This document shows, in pieces, positions 43,095-52,229 of a stretch of DNA of 64,000 nt; position 1 is the first letter of the stretch; the number at the start of each line of letters is the position of its first letter. Where the stretch lies: assembly GCA_964536965.1 (NCBI GenBank), contig CAZIAL010000011.1, positions 24,075 to 88,074 of the forward strand, given 5' to 3'. The notes beneath the pieces were generated by a model. It saw only the letters and a program-made list of their open reading frames with translations, had not been told where the DNA came from and searched no databases. A program made the position numbers and the translations under genes. The DNA comes from JACMQW01 sp964536965 (GTDB taxonomy: Bacteria > Bdellovibrionota > UBA1018).

Positions 43095-44222
43095 ATGTCT
43101 GCCTACCATTTCACCCCTAGAAAGCCGCGCCGGTTTCCCTGGAAACTGGTTCTCCTCGGCACCCTCGCCTTCGGCGGACACACGGCTTGGCAGAGGATTT
43201 CTCCCGCGGACCCGCTCGCCCTCCAGTGGGGAACGAAACTCAGCCGCAACCTCGATCGTCTTCCGACCGATGGCCGTCTCGATATCCAGAACTTCCCGTG
43301 GGCCGACGCGCCCTGGACCGCAGAAAACGGCGGACCTCTGAATCGTTATCAGCGCGAAGACCTCCAGGTGGCCGAGCGATTCCAGAAGCGCGCGCCGCAT
43401 CTCGATGAGCTGAAAGTCCTGACTCCCGCCATCCGCGGACACGTCATTTCGCGCCTTTCTCCCCTCGAGATTTTCGACCTCGTGCGTGGACAGAGCCTCT
43501 ATCCGCTGGCGAAAGAAGTGCGGCGCGGAATCTCCGGCCGGAACGCGAGTGACTTCGACGAGCGGATGAACTTCGGCTGGGCCGCCGCGGCGACCATGCT
43601 CCAGGAGCCCGGCCAGGTCGACGACTATCTGCTTCGCCTTCCGACCGGGCATGAATCTCGAATCACGATCGGCTCGAGCGACGTGAAGGCCGTGGCGGCC
43701 TACTACTACGGAAAAGTCGCGCGCAAGGAAGTGAAAACGGCCCGCGTGGGTTCGAAATGTTTCGGTGCCGAGGACATTCACTGCCGTCGCATCGATCCGG
43801 CGAGTTTCCACGTCCTGCTCACGAACATGATTCGCGCGGATGGAAAGTCCTTCGTCGCCGACATCGACCCTTCGGCCTCGGTCGACTATCGCCCGATCGT
43901 CGGATTTGAGACCGACATTCGCCGCGAACTCGACGGATATTATACGGTTACGACCGTGGTCGACTATTCGAAACGCCGACTCCCCCAGACGAAACCCTAC
44001 GGAATTTTCAACCTCGATACCGAACGCGAAGTCTACCGCTACACGCTCGAAGTCGACGCCAACCGCGAAATCACGCGCGGTGACTGGCTCGTCGATCGCC
44101 ATCCGGAATTCGTCTGGCGCGTGAAAGAACTTCCGCATGTGGATTACGCGGGTTTCTCTAAGCTTCGGGAGATTTACCGCGAGGCGCCGATCACCCAGTC
44201 TTCGGGACTGGCGGGGCTTTAG
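43095..44222 (+). CDS. Transglutaminase elicitor-like exported protein with altered active site
   Basis: A 375-residue protein with an N-terminal membrane or signal segment ('PWKLVLLGTLAFGGHTAW'). The body resembles the transglutaminase elicitor family: 'NFGWAAAATMLQEPGQVD', 'IGSSDVKAVAAYYYGK', 'FHVLLTNMIRADGKSFVADID' and a late 'GDWLVDRHPEFVWRV'. H239 would be the catalytic His. In that family a Cys normally lies just before the 'GW'; here the sequence is M-N-F-G-W, so the nucleophile seems to be missing. It may be an inactive binding protein, or my alignment may be off. The unit starts after the VWA lipoprotein with a hairpin in its leader. Confidence 0.7.
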   Translation: MSAYHFTPRKPRRFPWKLVLLGTLAFGGHTAWQRISPADPLALQWGTKLSRNLDRLPTDGRLDIQNFPWADAPWTAENGGPLNRYQREDLQVAERFQKRAPHLDELKVLTPAIRGHVISRLSPLEIFDLVRGQSLYPLAKEVRRGISGRNASDFDERMNFGWAAAATMLQEPGQVDDYLLRLPTGHESRITIGSSDVKAVAAYYYGKVARKEVKTARVGSKCFGAEDIHCRRIDPASFHVLLTNMIRADGKSFVADIDPSASVDYRPIVGFETDIRRELDGYYTVTTVVDYSKRRLPQTKPYGIFNLDTEREVYRYTLEVDANREITRGDWLVDRHPEFVWRVKELPHVDYAGFSKLREIYREAPITQSSGLAGL

Positions 44223-44326
44223 GTCGCGAGGCGCGTTCGCGATCCATCGGATTCCCTTCCCACTGGCGTGGACTCTCCCCTAGCCGAATACCCGCTTAGC
44301 GACGGACCTATTCCGCGACGGTCCAA

Positions 44327-45373
44327 TCAGGTTCCGACACCAAGTAAACGCCTCGATTCGCTCTGATTATGTGTAAAACAAAGTAGCCGTAGACTCTCGG
44401 CGTCCGTCGAGCTTCCCCCGCGGGCATAGGGAATCACATGATCAATCTGGATCCGGTGCCTCGAGTCGCAACGTTTTCCAGTAACGCCCGAAACGAATGC
44501 ACACTGGCCGCAGTCTCGGGTCCATACTTTACGGCGAACCTCTGCGGGGATGTAACGCGATCTTACTTGCGGCGCCGGCAGTGCGTTTTGGCCCCGATCG
44601 TCCGCAAGAGTCTGGGCCGGAAGTCTTCTCCTTCGCTCACCTTCTTTTCTCAGGGCGTCTTTTTTAGGGCCTTCTTTCCTGAGGTCCTCCTCTCTACTGC
44701 CCTCCTCGGTCTTTCCCGTTTTCACATCTACCCCGACGGACCGATCTCCCGTCCGCTTCTCGTGGCTCTCTAACAAACGCTTCGACATCCATGAGATCAG
44801 TTCGGCCATCGATGGTACGACCGGAAGCTGGTGCGCAAAAACGTCGCGGATCTTCCGAAGATTCGCCATAAGGGCCTCGTCCGCAGTCAATGTAATCTGC
44901 GTCAGCTTGGGCGTTAATACGCGCATCTTTTCCTGCGTCACAAACGCGGGACTTCTCTCCGCGAGGAGCTGATCGGTTTCGCGGGACGATTTTCCGATCG
45001 TATCCAGAATGAGGTCTCGTTTCTCTTCCTGGCTATAAACTTTCCCCTCTTTTTTCTCCGAACGAAGAAAGGTCTGCACCCGGGCAAGCTGGGTTACCTT
45101 AAGTTCGCCCGACTGGACCTTCGCCTCTAGATCCGGAAGATCTTTTAGCGCGCGCATCGCGGAGATCCGCCGCTGCGCCGCCGATTCGCTGTAATGGAGT
45201 TCGCGTACGACATAGTCGAAGAGCGAGCTATGCCCGCGCTCTGCGAAAATCCTCCTTCGCTCGCATTCGCGCAAGTGCTGCAGGACTTCGAGCGTCACGC
45301 GGCGCTCCTCTGCCGCGAGGGAAACAAGGTTCTGATGGACGGTTTGGTTATCGATGGAAAAGAGTAATTTCAT
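44327..45373 (-). CDS. HNH endonuclease-domain protein
   Basis: A 348-residue protein, the complete paralogue of the partial gene at 1-848. The helical N-terminus has 'ERRRIFAERGHSSLFDYVVRELHYSESAAQRRISAMRAL', followed by a variable charged linker (about 220-260) and a C-terminal HNH module with 'RYIPAEVRRKVWTRDCGQC', 'CDSRHRIQIDHVIPYARGG' and 'LRLLCFTHNQSESRR', which supplies His, Asn and His. Such proteins occur in multiple copies in Bdellovibrio-type genomes. Whether they act in defence, mobility or recombination is not known to me. No partner genes lie nearby. Confidence 0.85.
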   Translation of the reverse strand: MKLLFSIDNQTVHQNLVSLAAEERRVTLEVLQHLRECERRRIFAERGHSSLFDYVVRELHYSESAAQRRISAMRALKDLPDLEAKVQSGELKVTQLARVQTFLRSEKKEGKVYSQEEKRDLILDTIGKSSRETDQLLAERSPAFVTQEKMRVLTPKLTQITLTADEALMANLRKIRDVFAHQLPVVPSMAELISWMSKRLLESHEKRTGDRSVGVDVKTGKTEEGSREEDLRKEGPKKDALRKEGERRRRLPAQTLADDRGQNALPAPQVRSRYIPAEVRRKVWTRDCGQCAFVSGVTGKRCDSRHRIQIDHVIPYARGGSSTDAESLRLLCFTHNQSESRRLLGVGT

Positions 45374-45896
45374 GCAGGCATCCTACACCTTGTTTTCCGG
45401 CGCCCTAGGATGCCCGTGGATCGTCCACACGAACCGAAAATTTTAGAAGATCGCGGAAAGGTGAACTCGCTGAATCCATCGTAAAATAAGGCGAATCAGG
45501 GCCAATCTCATTCGCGATGTCGGCGACGACGGGAATGTCGTACGAAAAATCGTCAAGCGAAAAACAGGCTCAATACCGCAGAAATAAAGCGTTCCGTCGA
45601 GGTGCGTTCAAAGACAAAAGTCGCGCTGACCAATGGCGAGTTCGAATCCGGTATCGAAGCTCGGCAGAGCATTGGGTACGCACTGGAGGAACTAAACTGG
45701 CCCCGTTCGCTCGCCCACCAAAAACAGAAACCGGCCCCGTTCTCCCGATCCTAGGATAACAGAGCCGGCTTCCGTATCTCAATCAGCCTAACTTAACCCC
45801 TGGGACAGCTGGTCCGAAACGCGAGTTTCGGCAAGCGTGTTCAGACCGTGCGGACGCGGGCGACTTCCATGTTCCGCGCTAATCCATGGTCCATGC
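45374..45896. other. 523-bp stretch without a supported gene, possibly with decayed coding sequence
   Basis: No gene with normal signals is seen. Around 45490-45730 two plus-strand frames read like protein in turn: 'NLIRDVGDDGNVVRKIVKRK' in one, then 'NGEFESGIEARQSIGYALEE' in the next, as if a frameshift had broken a short gene. There is no start or ribosome-binding site to support either. A 10-bp palindrome, ATCCTAGGAT, lies at 45748-45757. The stretch separates the starts of the HNH gene and the end of the lipoprotein gene. Confidence 0.35.
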
Positions 45897-46700
45897 CTAG
45901 TCGATGCGAACGTCTTCGAGGTTGTACCAGGTATTCTCCAGGCGACGAACCTTCGAACCCGAGATCGCCTCTTCGTGGATGCCGATCCGTCCCGCTTCGG
46001 CGACCGCCGAGTTCATGCGGGTGCCCGAAGCGCTACGCAGGGATTTAAACGAAGCATCCGACGCGGCAGCGGGAGCCGCGGCCATGATCGTCGCCGCGGC
46101 GGCCTTGCCTTCACGAAGCGCGAATACGGCCACACCCTGCTTCTCGCCGAGGAAGAACCCGGCGGTTCCGGAAATTTCCGACGAGATCGAGAACGGGAGG
46201 AAAATGTTCAGAGGCAGCTTGAGCCGGTCCTCTTTCACGATCGAGATCGCGACGCCGACCATGATCTGCTGTCCGCTGACGGCGAGATAGACCATGGAGT
46301 TCGAGTTAAACACCGGAATTCCGATCGGGGCGAGTCCCTGGGGAAGCGCCAGTGGGATCGCCGTCCCGCCCGGCAACTTCGTTCCATCCGCGAGATCCGG
46401 CAGCTTCAGTGCGGCCGTCGCATTCACGCGCGCGGTGATTTTTAGCCCGTTCGTTTCGATCTCGCCCAGGACCTGGGACGGATTTTTCGGATTATAGAGC
46501 GGTAGTTTTACATTCGGCAGATAGAGCGCGCCGGACGTCAGCGTCGCATCGAGATTCACATAGAGATCGTTGCCGATCACCTGGTTCTCGACTTTCACGT
46601 TCGAAACGACCTTCTTGCCCATTCCACAGCCCGTCATCCCGAGAGCCACGAACGAAGCGAGAGCGACACCTACGACACGATTGCGAAGAGACGATTCCAT
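45897..46700 (-). CDS. Lipoprotein of unknown function
   Basis: A 267-residue predicted lipoprotein ('LASFVALGMTGC', Cys 25). The mature part contains amphipathic beta strands, for example 'GNDLYVNLDATLTSGALYLPNV' and 'GLKITARVNATAALKLPDL', and a segment 'GVAVFALREGKAAAATIMAAAPAAAS' with an Ala-rich run. It resembles lipid- or sterol-binding clamp proteins in strand pattern, but no family can be named. Its upstream gap holds DnaA-box-like sites. Confidence 0.75.
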   Translation of the reverse strand: MESSLRNRVVGVALASFVALGMTGCGMGKKVVSNVKVENQVIGNDLYVNLDATLTSGALYLPNVKLPLYNPKNPSQVLGEIETNGLKITARVNATAALKLPDLADGTKLPGGTAIPLALPQGLAPIGIPVFNSNSMVYLAVSGQQIMVGVAISIVKEDRLKLPLNIFLPFSISSEISGTAGFFLGEKQGVAVFALREGKAAAATIMAAAPAAASDASFKSLRSASGTRMNSAVAEAGRIGIHEEAISGSKVRRLENTWYNLEDVRID

Positions 46701-47091
46701 ATCCCTGATCCTCCTGATATTTGTGACGACCTTCGCGCGCGGCGGAGAAAGCGAGAGACGCTCTGCCGTGAACGAACGACCGGTTCTTCACTCGGGGGTC
46801 GGCCTAGCCTTAGCCGCGATCACCGAGTTCGCCGCCCACTTCCGTCGGCTGCGGTCGCATGCAGGATCGAAAACCGTTTTCGACTGCGACAAAGAACCTT
46901 TCGACGCAATCCGCCAAACCCTTCAATGCCTTAAGAAATGTACATGAGAACAGTCACTTACGCATTTTCGGCGTGGATATTGTGTGGATAACTTTACAAT
47001 TCGGACGGGTCTCGTTCGCCACGGGTGAGTGTGACCGGGGTACCGCAAACCGGGCGAAGCACTCCCGGGGGCCGCCGGCGTCGCGTGAAAA
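46701..47091. other. 390-bp intergenic region with DnaA-box-like sequences
   Basis: No gene is supported here. At 46983-46991 TGTGGATAA is the exact reverse complement of the DnaA box TTATCCACA. Just upstream, 46972-46980 reads CGTGGATAT, two changes from the same box and in the same orientation. Both lie in an AT-richer patch. The region should also carry the promoter of the lipoprotein at 45897-46700. Two boxes are too few to call an origin. Confidence 0.4.
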
Positions 47092-48855
47092 CTATTCTCC
47101 GGCCGCGTCCGGCGCGTTCTCCGCCTGGACGTTCGCGCTCTGGACGGCGGCCTTGCGGACGATCGCCGAGGGATCGGCCTTTGCGCGTTCGAGAATCGGG
47201 CGCGCCTGTTCGGCGGCAAGAAAACGCACGGCGAGAGCCGTCTTCGCCCGAACGCGGACGCTGGAAGATTCGGACTGCTCTTTCAAGTACAGGTAATACT
47301 CGCCGCTTCCCGAATTCCCGATCGCGTCCAAAACCACGAGCTGCGCCGGTTCCGAACGCGCATCTCGAATTTCGCGCCAGAGGACGCTTTCGAGCTCGGC
47401 GCGTTTCGTCGCGTCGGTTTCTTTGCGAATCGCACTCCCCAGCGCGTACACCGAAGCTTCACGCACGGCCGCTTCGGGATCGTTCTGGATCTGCTGTTCG
47501 AATGTACCCTTCCAAGCCGGGGACGGGATCCCTTCGCCCGCCGCGACGCCGGCGAGGATCGAGAGTTTTTCGTCCGCGCTCCGATCCGGCTCGCGATAGA
47601 GTTCGTGGAGCGCGCCTTGCGCTTCCGGGTTCGAGGTCGCCGCGAGAATTCCCACGCCCGTGCGCCACTCGATACTCGTCGTCGATTTCCCACGCAGATC
47701 CCGGACGACGAGCGAAACCACGGCGCGCGCGTCACCGCTCCCACCTGGGTTCTTATCGAGAAAACGTTTCGTATCGCGAAAAAAACGCAATCTTTCCTGC
47801 GGCGCCATTCGCGCGACTTTCGCCCAGCCCGCGGCGATCGCCTCCGCCGGCAATACCGCGCTCGCCGAATTCGTCGATTCGGAGGGCTGGGAGACCTCGA
47901 AGGTGGCTCCGAGCACGAAAGACGGCACCGGCGTCACCCGCTCGGTGGAAGTCCATAGCCAACGATAGGAAGTCTGCTGATCGAAATCCCCGTTCGCCGA
48001 AGGCAACGTGAAATTTTCGACGCCCTCCAGCCGGTCCACGCGCGCAGTATAAGCTTGGTGTTTGCCGAAGATTCCGGCGGTCGGCGGTCCGGCCCGCTCG
48101 ATCTTCGTCGTCCACTCATGCATGGAATCGAGTTTCGCGAGTTCCGGGCGCGACGGGTAGCGGAGGATTTTTTTCGAAAGGGTGCGGAGTTCGCCGCGCG
48201 CTGGCGGTGATCGCCATTCGACTTCCGCGCGACCCAGTCGCGTCTCCGGTTCGAAAAACATCCACTGGGCGACGAGGTCCTTCACGACGTCCTGGTCTTC
48301 CTCGGATACGGCCAGGCCGGCGAATCGTAGCTCGCGCACCTTGCCGGTCTGCTCGACTTCGAACCGGACGGACGGCAGTCGGCGGGTCTTACTCCGCGTC
48401 TGTCCCTGCATCTCCAGACGATCGATTTCCGAAGTTAGCAGGAAGAAGCGAGTCGCGGTTCCGACACTCGGCAGCAGCTCGATCGCGGCGCGTCCTCCGA
48501 GCGAAAGTTTGAGCCAGAGTTTGCCCTGGAAAGTCGCCATCGCCTTGCGTTCGAAGCGGTAGATCCATCGCTCCCCTTCGCGCGGCCAAAGAACGCCGTT
48601 TTGCGAAGGGGCATCCGCATTCCGATCGATTTCATAGGAGTCGTCCTCGCCCGGATTCTCATGCGCAGGATAACGTTCGGCCGGCGCTCCCGTCGGGAGC
48701 GGCATCACGACGAAGGCACTCGATCCGGGCTCACGCATGAATGCGAGCACGCATCCGGCGACGATCGCCAGCGTCACCCAGGTGCGCGCGGATTCTACCG
48801 AAGCGAAGCGCACGGATCGCCTCCCGCCGAATCGGCTTTCGTAAAGTCGATGCAT
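47092..48855 (-). CDS. Membrane-anchored protein with C-terminal HEAT-like repeats
   Basis: A 587-residue protein. A hydrophobic segment ('WVTLAIVAGCVLAFM') at about 26-40 anchors or exports it. Residues about 90-330 are beta-rich ('ERWIYRFERKAMATFQGKLWLKLSLGGRAAIELLP'). The C-terminal 200 residues are alpha-helical HEAT-like repeats ('AVREASVYALGSAIRKETDATKRAELESVLW', 'SVRVRAKTALAVRFL'). A beta sheet followed by a HEAT-type superhelix recalls the vitellogenin N-terminal lipid-transfer module, but that is only a pattern match. The start overlaps the preceding gene by 61 bp; a later start is possible. Confidence 0.7.
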   Translation of the reverse strand: MHRLYESRFGGRRSVRFASVESARTWVTLAIVAGCVLAFMREPGSSAFVVMPLPTGAPAERYPAHENPGEDDSYEIDRNADAPSQNGVLWPREGERWIYRFERKAMATFQGKLWLKLSLGGRAAIELLPSVGTATRFFLLTSEIDRLEMQGQTRSKTRRLPSVRFEVEQTGKVRELRFAGLAVSEEDQDVVKDLVAQWMFFEPETRLGRAEVEWRSPPARGELRTLSKKILRYPSRPELAKLDSMHEWTTKIERAGPPTAGIFGKHQAYTARVDRLEGVENFTLPSANGDFDQQTSYRWLWTSTERVTPVPSFVLGATFEVSQPSESTNSASAVLPAEAIAAGWAKVARMAPQERLRFFRDTKRFLDKNPGGSGDARAVVSLVVRDLRGKSTTSIEWRTGVGILAATSNPEAQGALHELYREPDRSADEKLSILAGVAAGEGIPSPAWKGTFEQQIQNDPEAAVREASVYALGSAIRKETDATKRAELESVLWREIRDARSEPAQLVVLDAIGNSGSGEYYLYLKEQSESSSVRVRAKTALAVRFLAAEQARPILERAKADPSAIVRKAAVQSANVQAENAPDAAGE

Positions 48856-49799
48856 TTACCTTTCCAGTCGGCGAACGTGGGTTCGAGCGCGCGTTTCCAG
48901 CGCCAGCGAAACAGGTTGAAATAGTCCACGAAGCCGTAAATTTTCCCAGCGAGGAGCGAGATGAAACCGTCGTATTCGAAAATCGGAGGAAATGCGCCGA
49001 AGCTGACCTGGCCGGCGATCTTCGCGTTCGCGCGCACCAGTTCGAGTTCTCCGCCGACTCCGGCCCGGATGGCGATGAACTTCGCGTAGCCCTCCACGAA
49101 TCCAGCCGCCGCGACTTCCGGGCCGAGCTCCGCCTTTACGGACGTAAACTGGACGGGAATAGATACGAGCGGCATCAGTTTCGCTTGCAGCGTCGCCTCC
49201 GCGGCGATGCCGGCGTCGACTCGCAAGGTGACCGGGCCGACGGGGAGCGCGACGAGCGGGGCACGCATCGAAACCGTGGGTAAACCGGCCGCGACGACGA
49301 ACGCACCGTCTTGCCAAGCGGGCTTCGTACTCCACACCTTGAAGCCTCCCCAGTAGAAATCCGTTTCGCCTTCCATGAGCGAAGTCACGGAAGCTTGCGC
49401 GGAAAGGATCGAGCGCTCCTTGCCGAAAATCATCGCCTTCAGCGTCGCGAAGAGGCCGGCCGAATCTTCGGGGCCCATGCCAGGATCACCCGGATTCATG
49501 CCACCGTTCGCGGGCGCGCCTTCCGGCGGCGCCGTTTCCTGGGTGTCGGGAATTTTCTCGATCGGACCCAGATCGTAAGTGACGCCATTTTTTTTACCAA
49601 CGGCAAGTCTCTCTTCTTCGAATCGACCGCGCGGCTGGGTCGGGCCGGCGACGTTTTCCGGCGTTTCCGCGAGCACAGGGCGCACCCAGGCCGTCGCCGC
49701 GACGCTCGCGGCGATCAGAAAAGTCGAAAGAAAAAATCGATTGTGCAAACGCGAGACGCTCCGGCCACTCAGCCGAGCCTTCTCCACCGATACTTCCAT
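48795..49799 (-). CDS. Exported protein of unknown function
   Basis: A 334-residue exported protein ('LSTFLIAASVAATAWVRPVLA'). A Pro/Gly-rich spacer ('PPEGAPANGGMNPGDPGMGPE') precedes a beta-rich domain with long hydrophobic stretches such as 'AGLPTVSMRAPLVALPVGPVTLRVDAGIAAEATL'. Two Cys near the end ('KCIDFTK', 'GDPCASLR') may form a disulphide. It overlaps the HEAT-repeat gene downstream, so the two are probably made together and could act as an envelope pair. No family recognised. Confidence 0.7.
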   Translation of the reverse strand: MEVSVEKARLSGRSVSRLHNRFFLSTFLIAASVAATAWVRPVLAETPENVAGPTQPRGRFEEERLAVGKKNGVTYDLGPIEKIPDTQETAPPEGAPANGGMNPGDPGMGPEDSAGLFATLKAMIFGKERSILSAQASVTSLMEGETDFYWGGFKVWSTKPAWQDGAFVVAAGLPTVSMRAPLVALPVGPVTLRVDAGIAAEATLQAKLMPLVSIPVQFTSVKAELGPEVAAAGFVEGYAKFIAIRAGVGGELELVRANAKIAGQVSFGAFPPIFEYDGFISLLAGKIYGFVDYFNLFRWRWKRALEPTFADWKGKCIDFTKADSAGGDPCASLR

Positions 49800-50334
49800 G
49801 CTTGCCTATGCCTTGGTTTTTCCCGGAAATCATTCCCGAGAAACCCGTCGATCTGGGATCCAAAAATCCTTGCGGACCCGCAGCTAGCCTCGACAAAGGA
49901 CGGATCGGACAAATGTCGTCCGCGCATGAATTTGCAGCGAAATTGTCAAACGTTTGCGAGGGTCGCCCGCGACCCGCCCCGCGGATCTCCAAGCGGACGG
50001 CGAAGAACCGGTCAAGAAATAGACAGCCAGCCGAAACAACGAGCGCGCGTGCGCGCGAGCCGCCACATCCGTCGTCCCTACCGGGCGCGACGCGCGCCTT
50101 CCGTCGGTCACTCGACCGGGGCGAAAATGTCGCTCAAATCCCTGAAATCAGCCTCCGTAGAAGAGTTTCGGATTCAGTTTCAGAACAAAAATACTGTTCA
50201 AACATGATTATACTTGCCGCCGCGGTGGTCGAAGCCCAAGAGCCGCTTTAGACACATTGCGCCATTCTGCAAAAACCGAAATACTGAAAAAGTTAGCAGA
50301 ATTCTGGGGCGCAAAAAAATAGACGGGGTGACTT
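49800..50334. other. 535-bp divergent intergenic region without a supported gene
   Basis: It lies between divergent genes and should hold promoters for both. A 10-bp palindrome CAAACGTTTG is at 49947-49956. Inverted 7-bp arms ATTCTGC/GCAGAAT are at 50264-50270 and 50296-50302, close to the plus-strand gene. A TATACT element around 50211 could be its -10 box, but no good -35 goes with it. No RNA gene recognised. Confidence 0.35.
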
Positions 50335-52210
50335 TTGAAGCCAAAACAGCCTGAATCATATTGGGTTTGCTTCCTCACTGTGATCGCCATCGGTTTAGCT
50401 TCGGCGGGGGACGCCGAGGCTTCGCGTTGGCGCCGGAGAAAAATCTCACCGAGCCCTACGGCTTCACCCGCACCGAGCCCTACGGCTTCACCCGCACCGA
50501 GCCCTACGGCTTCACCCGCACCGAGNNNNNNNNNNNNNNNNNNNNNNNNNNNNNNNNNNNNNNNNNNNNNNNNNNNNNNNNNNNNNNNNNNNNNNNNNNN
50601 NNNNNNNNNNNNNNNNNNNNNNNNNCCCTACGGCTTCGCCTTCCCCGAGTCCTACAAGCCCTCCCCCCAGCGCCAGCACGGGACCCTTCTATTACGTCAG
50701 TCCGACCGGCAGCGATTCTGACGGATCGGGCGGGCTGATGGCGCCTTGGAAATCCCTCTACAAAGCGACTTCCACCGTCCGGGAAAACGGGGCGGTCATT
50801 CGACTCCTTCCAGGGACCTATCTCGAAACCCGACAGAGCCTCCTGCCGATCGGCGTAAGCATCGAAGGCTCAGGTGCGGATTCCACCATTCTCAAATCGA
50901 CCCTCACCGCGGATTGGACCGCCATGATCCTCGCGCGATCCGAGGAAGAAGGAACCCTCGGAAACCAGTCCATCAGTCACTTAAAAATGGATGGCCAATC
51001 GCTCTCGACCTTCTGGGCCATCCAAGTCGTCGGGCGGGGGAATTTCCAGATTCACCATACGACGATCGTCGACTTCAAGGATCGAGGCGTTCTCTTCCTG
51101 GGCCGGACCGACAATACGGATCGGGCTCCCACGCGATACGCGAAGAATAACCAGTTCTACGAAAATACCGTTCTAAACTCCTCCGCCTACAATACCGCGA
51201 ACGGCATCTACGGCCGCTGCAACCTCTGCATCGGCGGACAAGAAGGAATGCTCGTCCACAGCAACACCCTGGTCCAGGACCAGCGGCCCGACGGCTATAA
51301 TGGGAACGCCATCAAGTTCGAACTCAACGGGCATAATCGAAACTTGAAAATATACAAAAACATCATCCGTAAAAAGCCTTTTAAGGGCGCTTCCTACGGA
51401 GACGCCGGATGGCCATTCGCGATCGAACTCTGGCACTCCGAGGGCGGCCTGGAGATTTACGACAACGTGATCACCGGAGGGGGGATCGATCTGGACGGTA
51501 TTTCGAACCCACTCCAAATGCCGTTCGGAGCTTCGGTTCGGAACAATATCATCGTGAACGAAGTGCAGAACGATAGCCACGAAGTCGGGATCTTTCTCGA
51601 GAACAACGTCGCCGACGTCATCATCGAAAAGAACCTGATCGATCGCAAAACGACGGGAATCATGTTTACGCCGCGAAACGGCGATACCATCCGCAATATA
51701 AAGATTCGGAACAATCTGATGACCAACCTCGGCCGGATGGCGAATGGAAACGACGGCGCGGGGATTACGGTCTGCAGCGACTACCAGCGATCGACGACGA
51801 TCGAAAACGTCTCCATCCAAAACAACACGATTGTCGCTGGAAGCGGGATCGCACCCTGGTTCGGAGTGATGATCCAAAGCGAAGGCACGAAGTCGATCGA
51901 CGGCTTCTTTCTCCAGAACAACATCATCCAAGGATTCGTCGCTTCCGCTTTTAGGAATGCGGATTCCACCTATGCGAACCGGGTCATCGTCCAAAACAAC
52001 GATTTCTACATGAACGGAAACTCGAACGAGCCGGAAATGGGGGCGCCCATGAGTTCGCTGGTTTCTGGCAATTTGAAGCTAAACCCCAACTTCGTCGGTG
52101 ACGGCGATTTCACGCTGAAATCCGACTCCCCGTTAATCGATCAGGGAATCGAAATCGGGCTACCGTTTTCCGGTTCTGCGCCGGACATCGGGTACACCGA
52201 GAAACAGTGA
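50335..52210 (+). CDS. Exported right-handed beta-helix protein, split by an assembly gap
   Basis: One gene is inferred from two parts. TTG 50335, with GGGGTGA upstream, starts a signal peptide ('CFLTVIAIGLASAGDAEA') and a Ser/Pro/Thr/Ala repeat that runs into 100 Ns. After the gap the frame that includes ATG 50738 continues the same kind of linker ('TASPSPSPTSPPPSAS') and then 'FYYVSPTGSDSDGSGG', the usual start of a secreted beta-helix. About 470 residues of beta-helix follow, with 'NNIIVNE', 'NNLMTNLG' and 'QNNTIV' turns. It ends 'SPLIDQGIEIG', common in these proteins. The parts differ in frame by one base because the 100-N run is a placeholder. A polysaccharide-active or binding role is likely, but no catalytic residues are recognised. 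Confidence 0.75.
50448..50525 (+). repeat. 24-bp tandem repeat encoding SPSPTASPAP-type linker
   Basis: Three exact copies of a 24-bp unit beginning ACCGAGCCCTACGG (50448-50471, 50472-50495, 50496-50519) plus the first six bases of a fourth run up to the gap. After the gap a diverged copy (CCCTACGGCTTCGCC) follows. The true copy number is unknown. Confidence 0.9.
50526..50625. other. Assembly gap of 100 Ns
   Basis: Exactly 100 unknown bases, a conventional scaffold placeholder, lie in the tandem repeat of the beta-helix gene. The real length is not known. Confidence 0.98.
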
Positions 52211-52229
52211 AAGCAGACGCGCGATACGG

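Noticed and set aside
46701..47091. Replication origin suggested by DnaA boxes
   Set aside because: Only two box-like sites, no AT-rich unwinding repeats and no dnaA, dnaN or gidA nearby.
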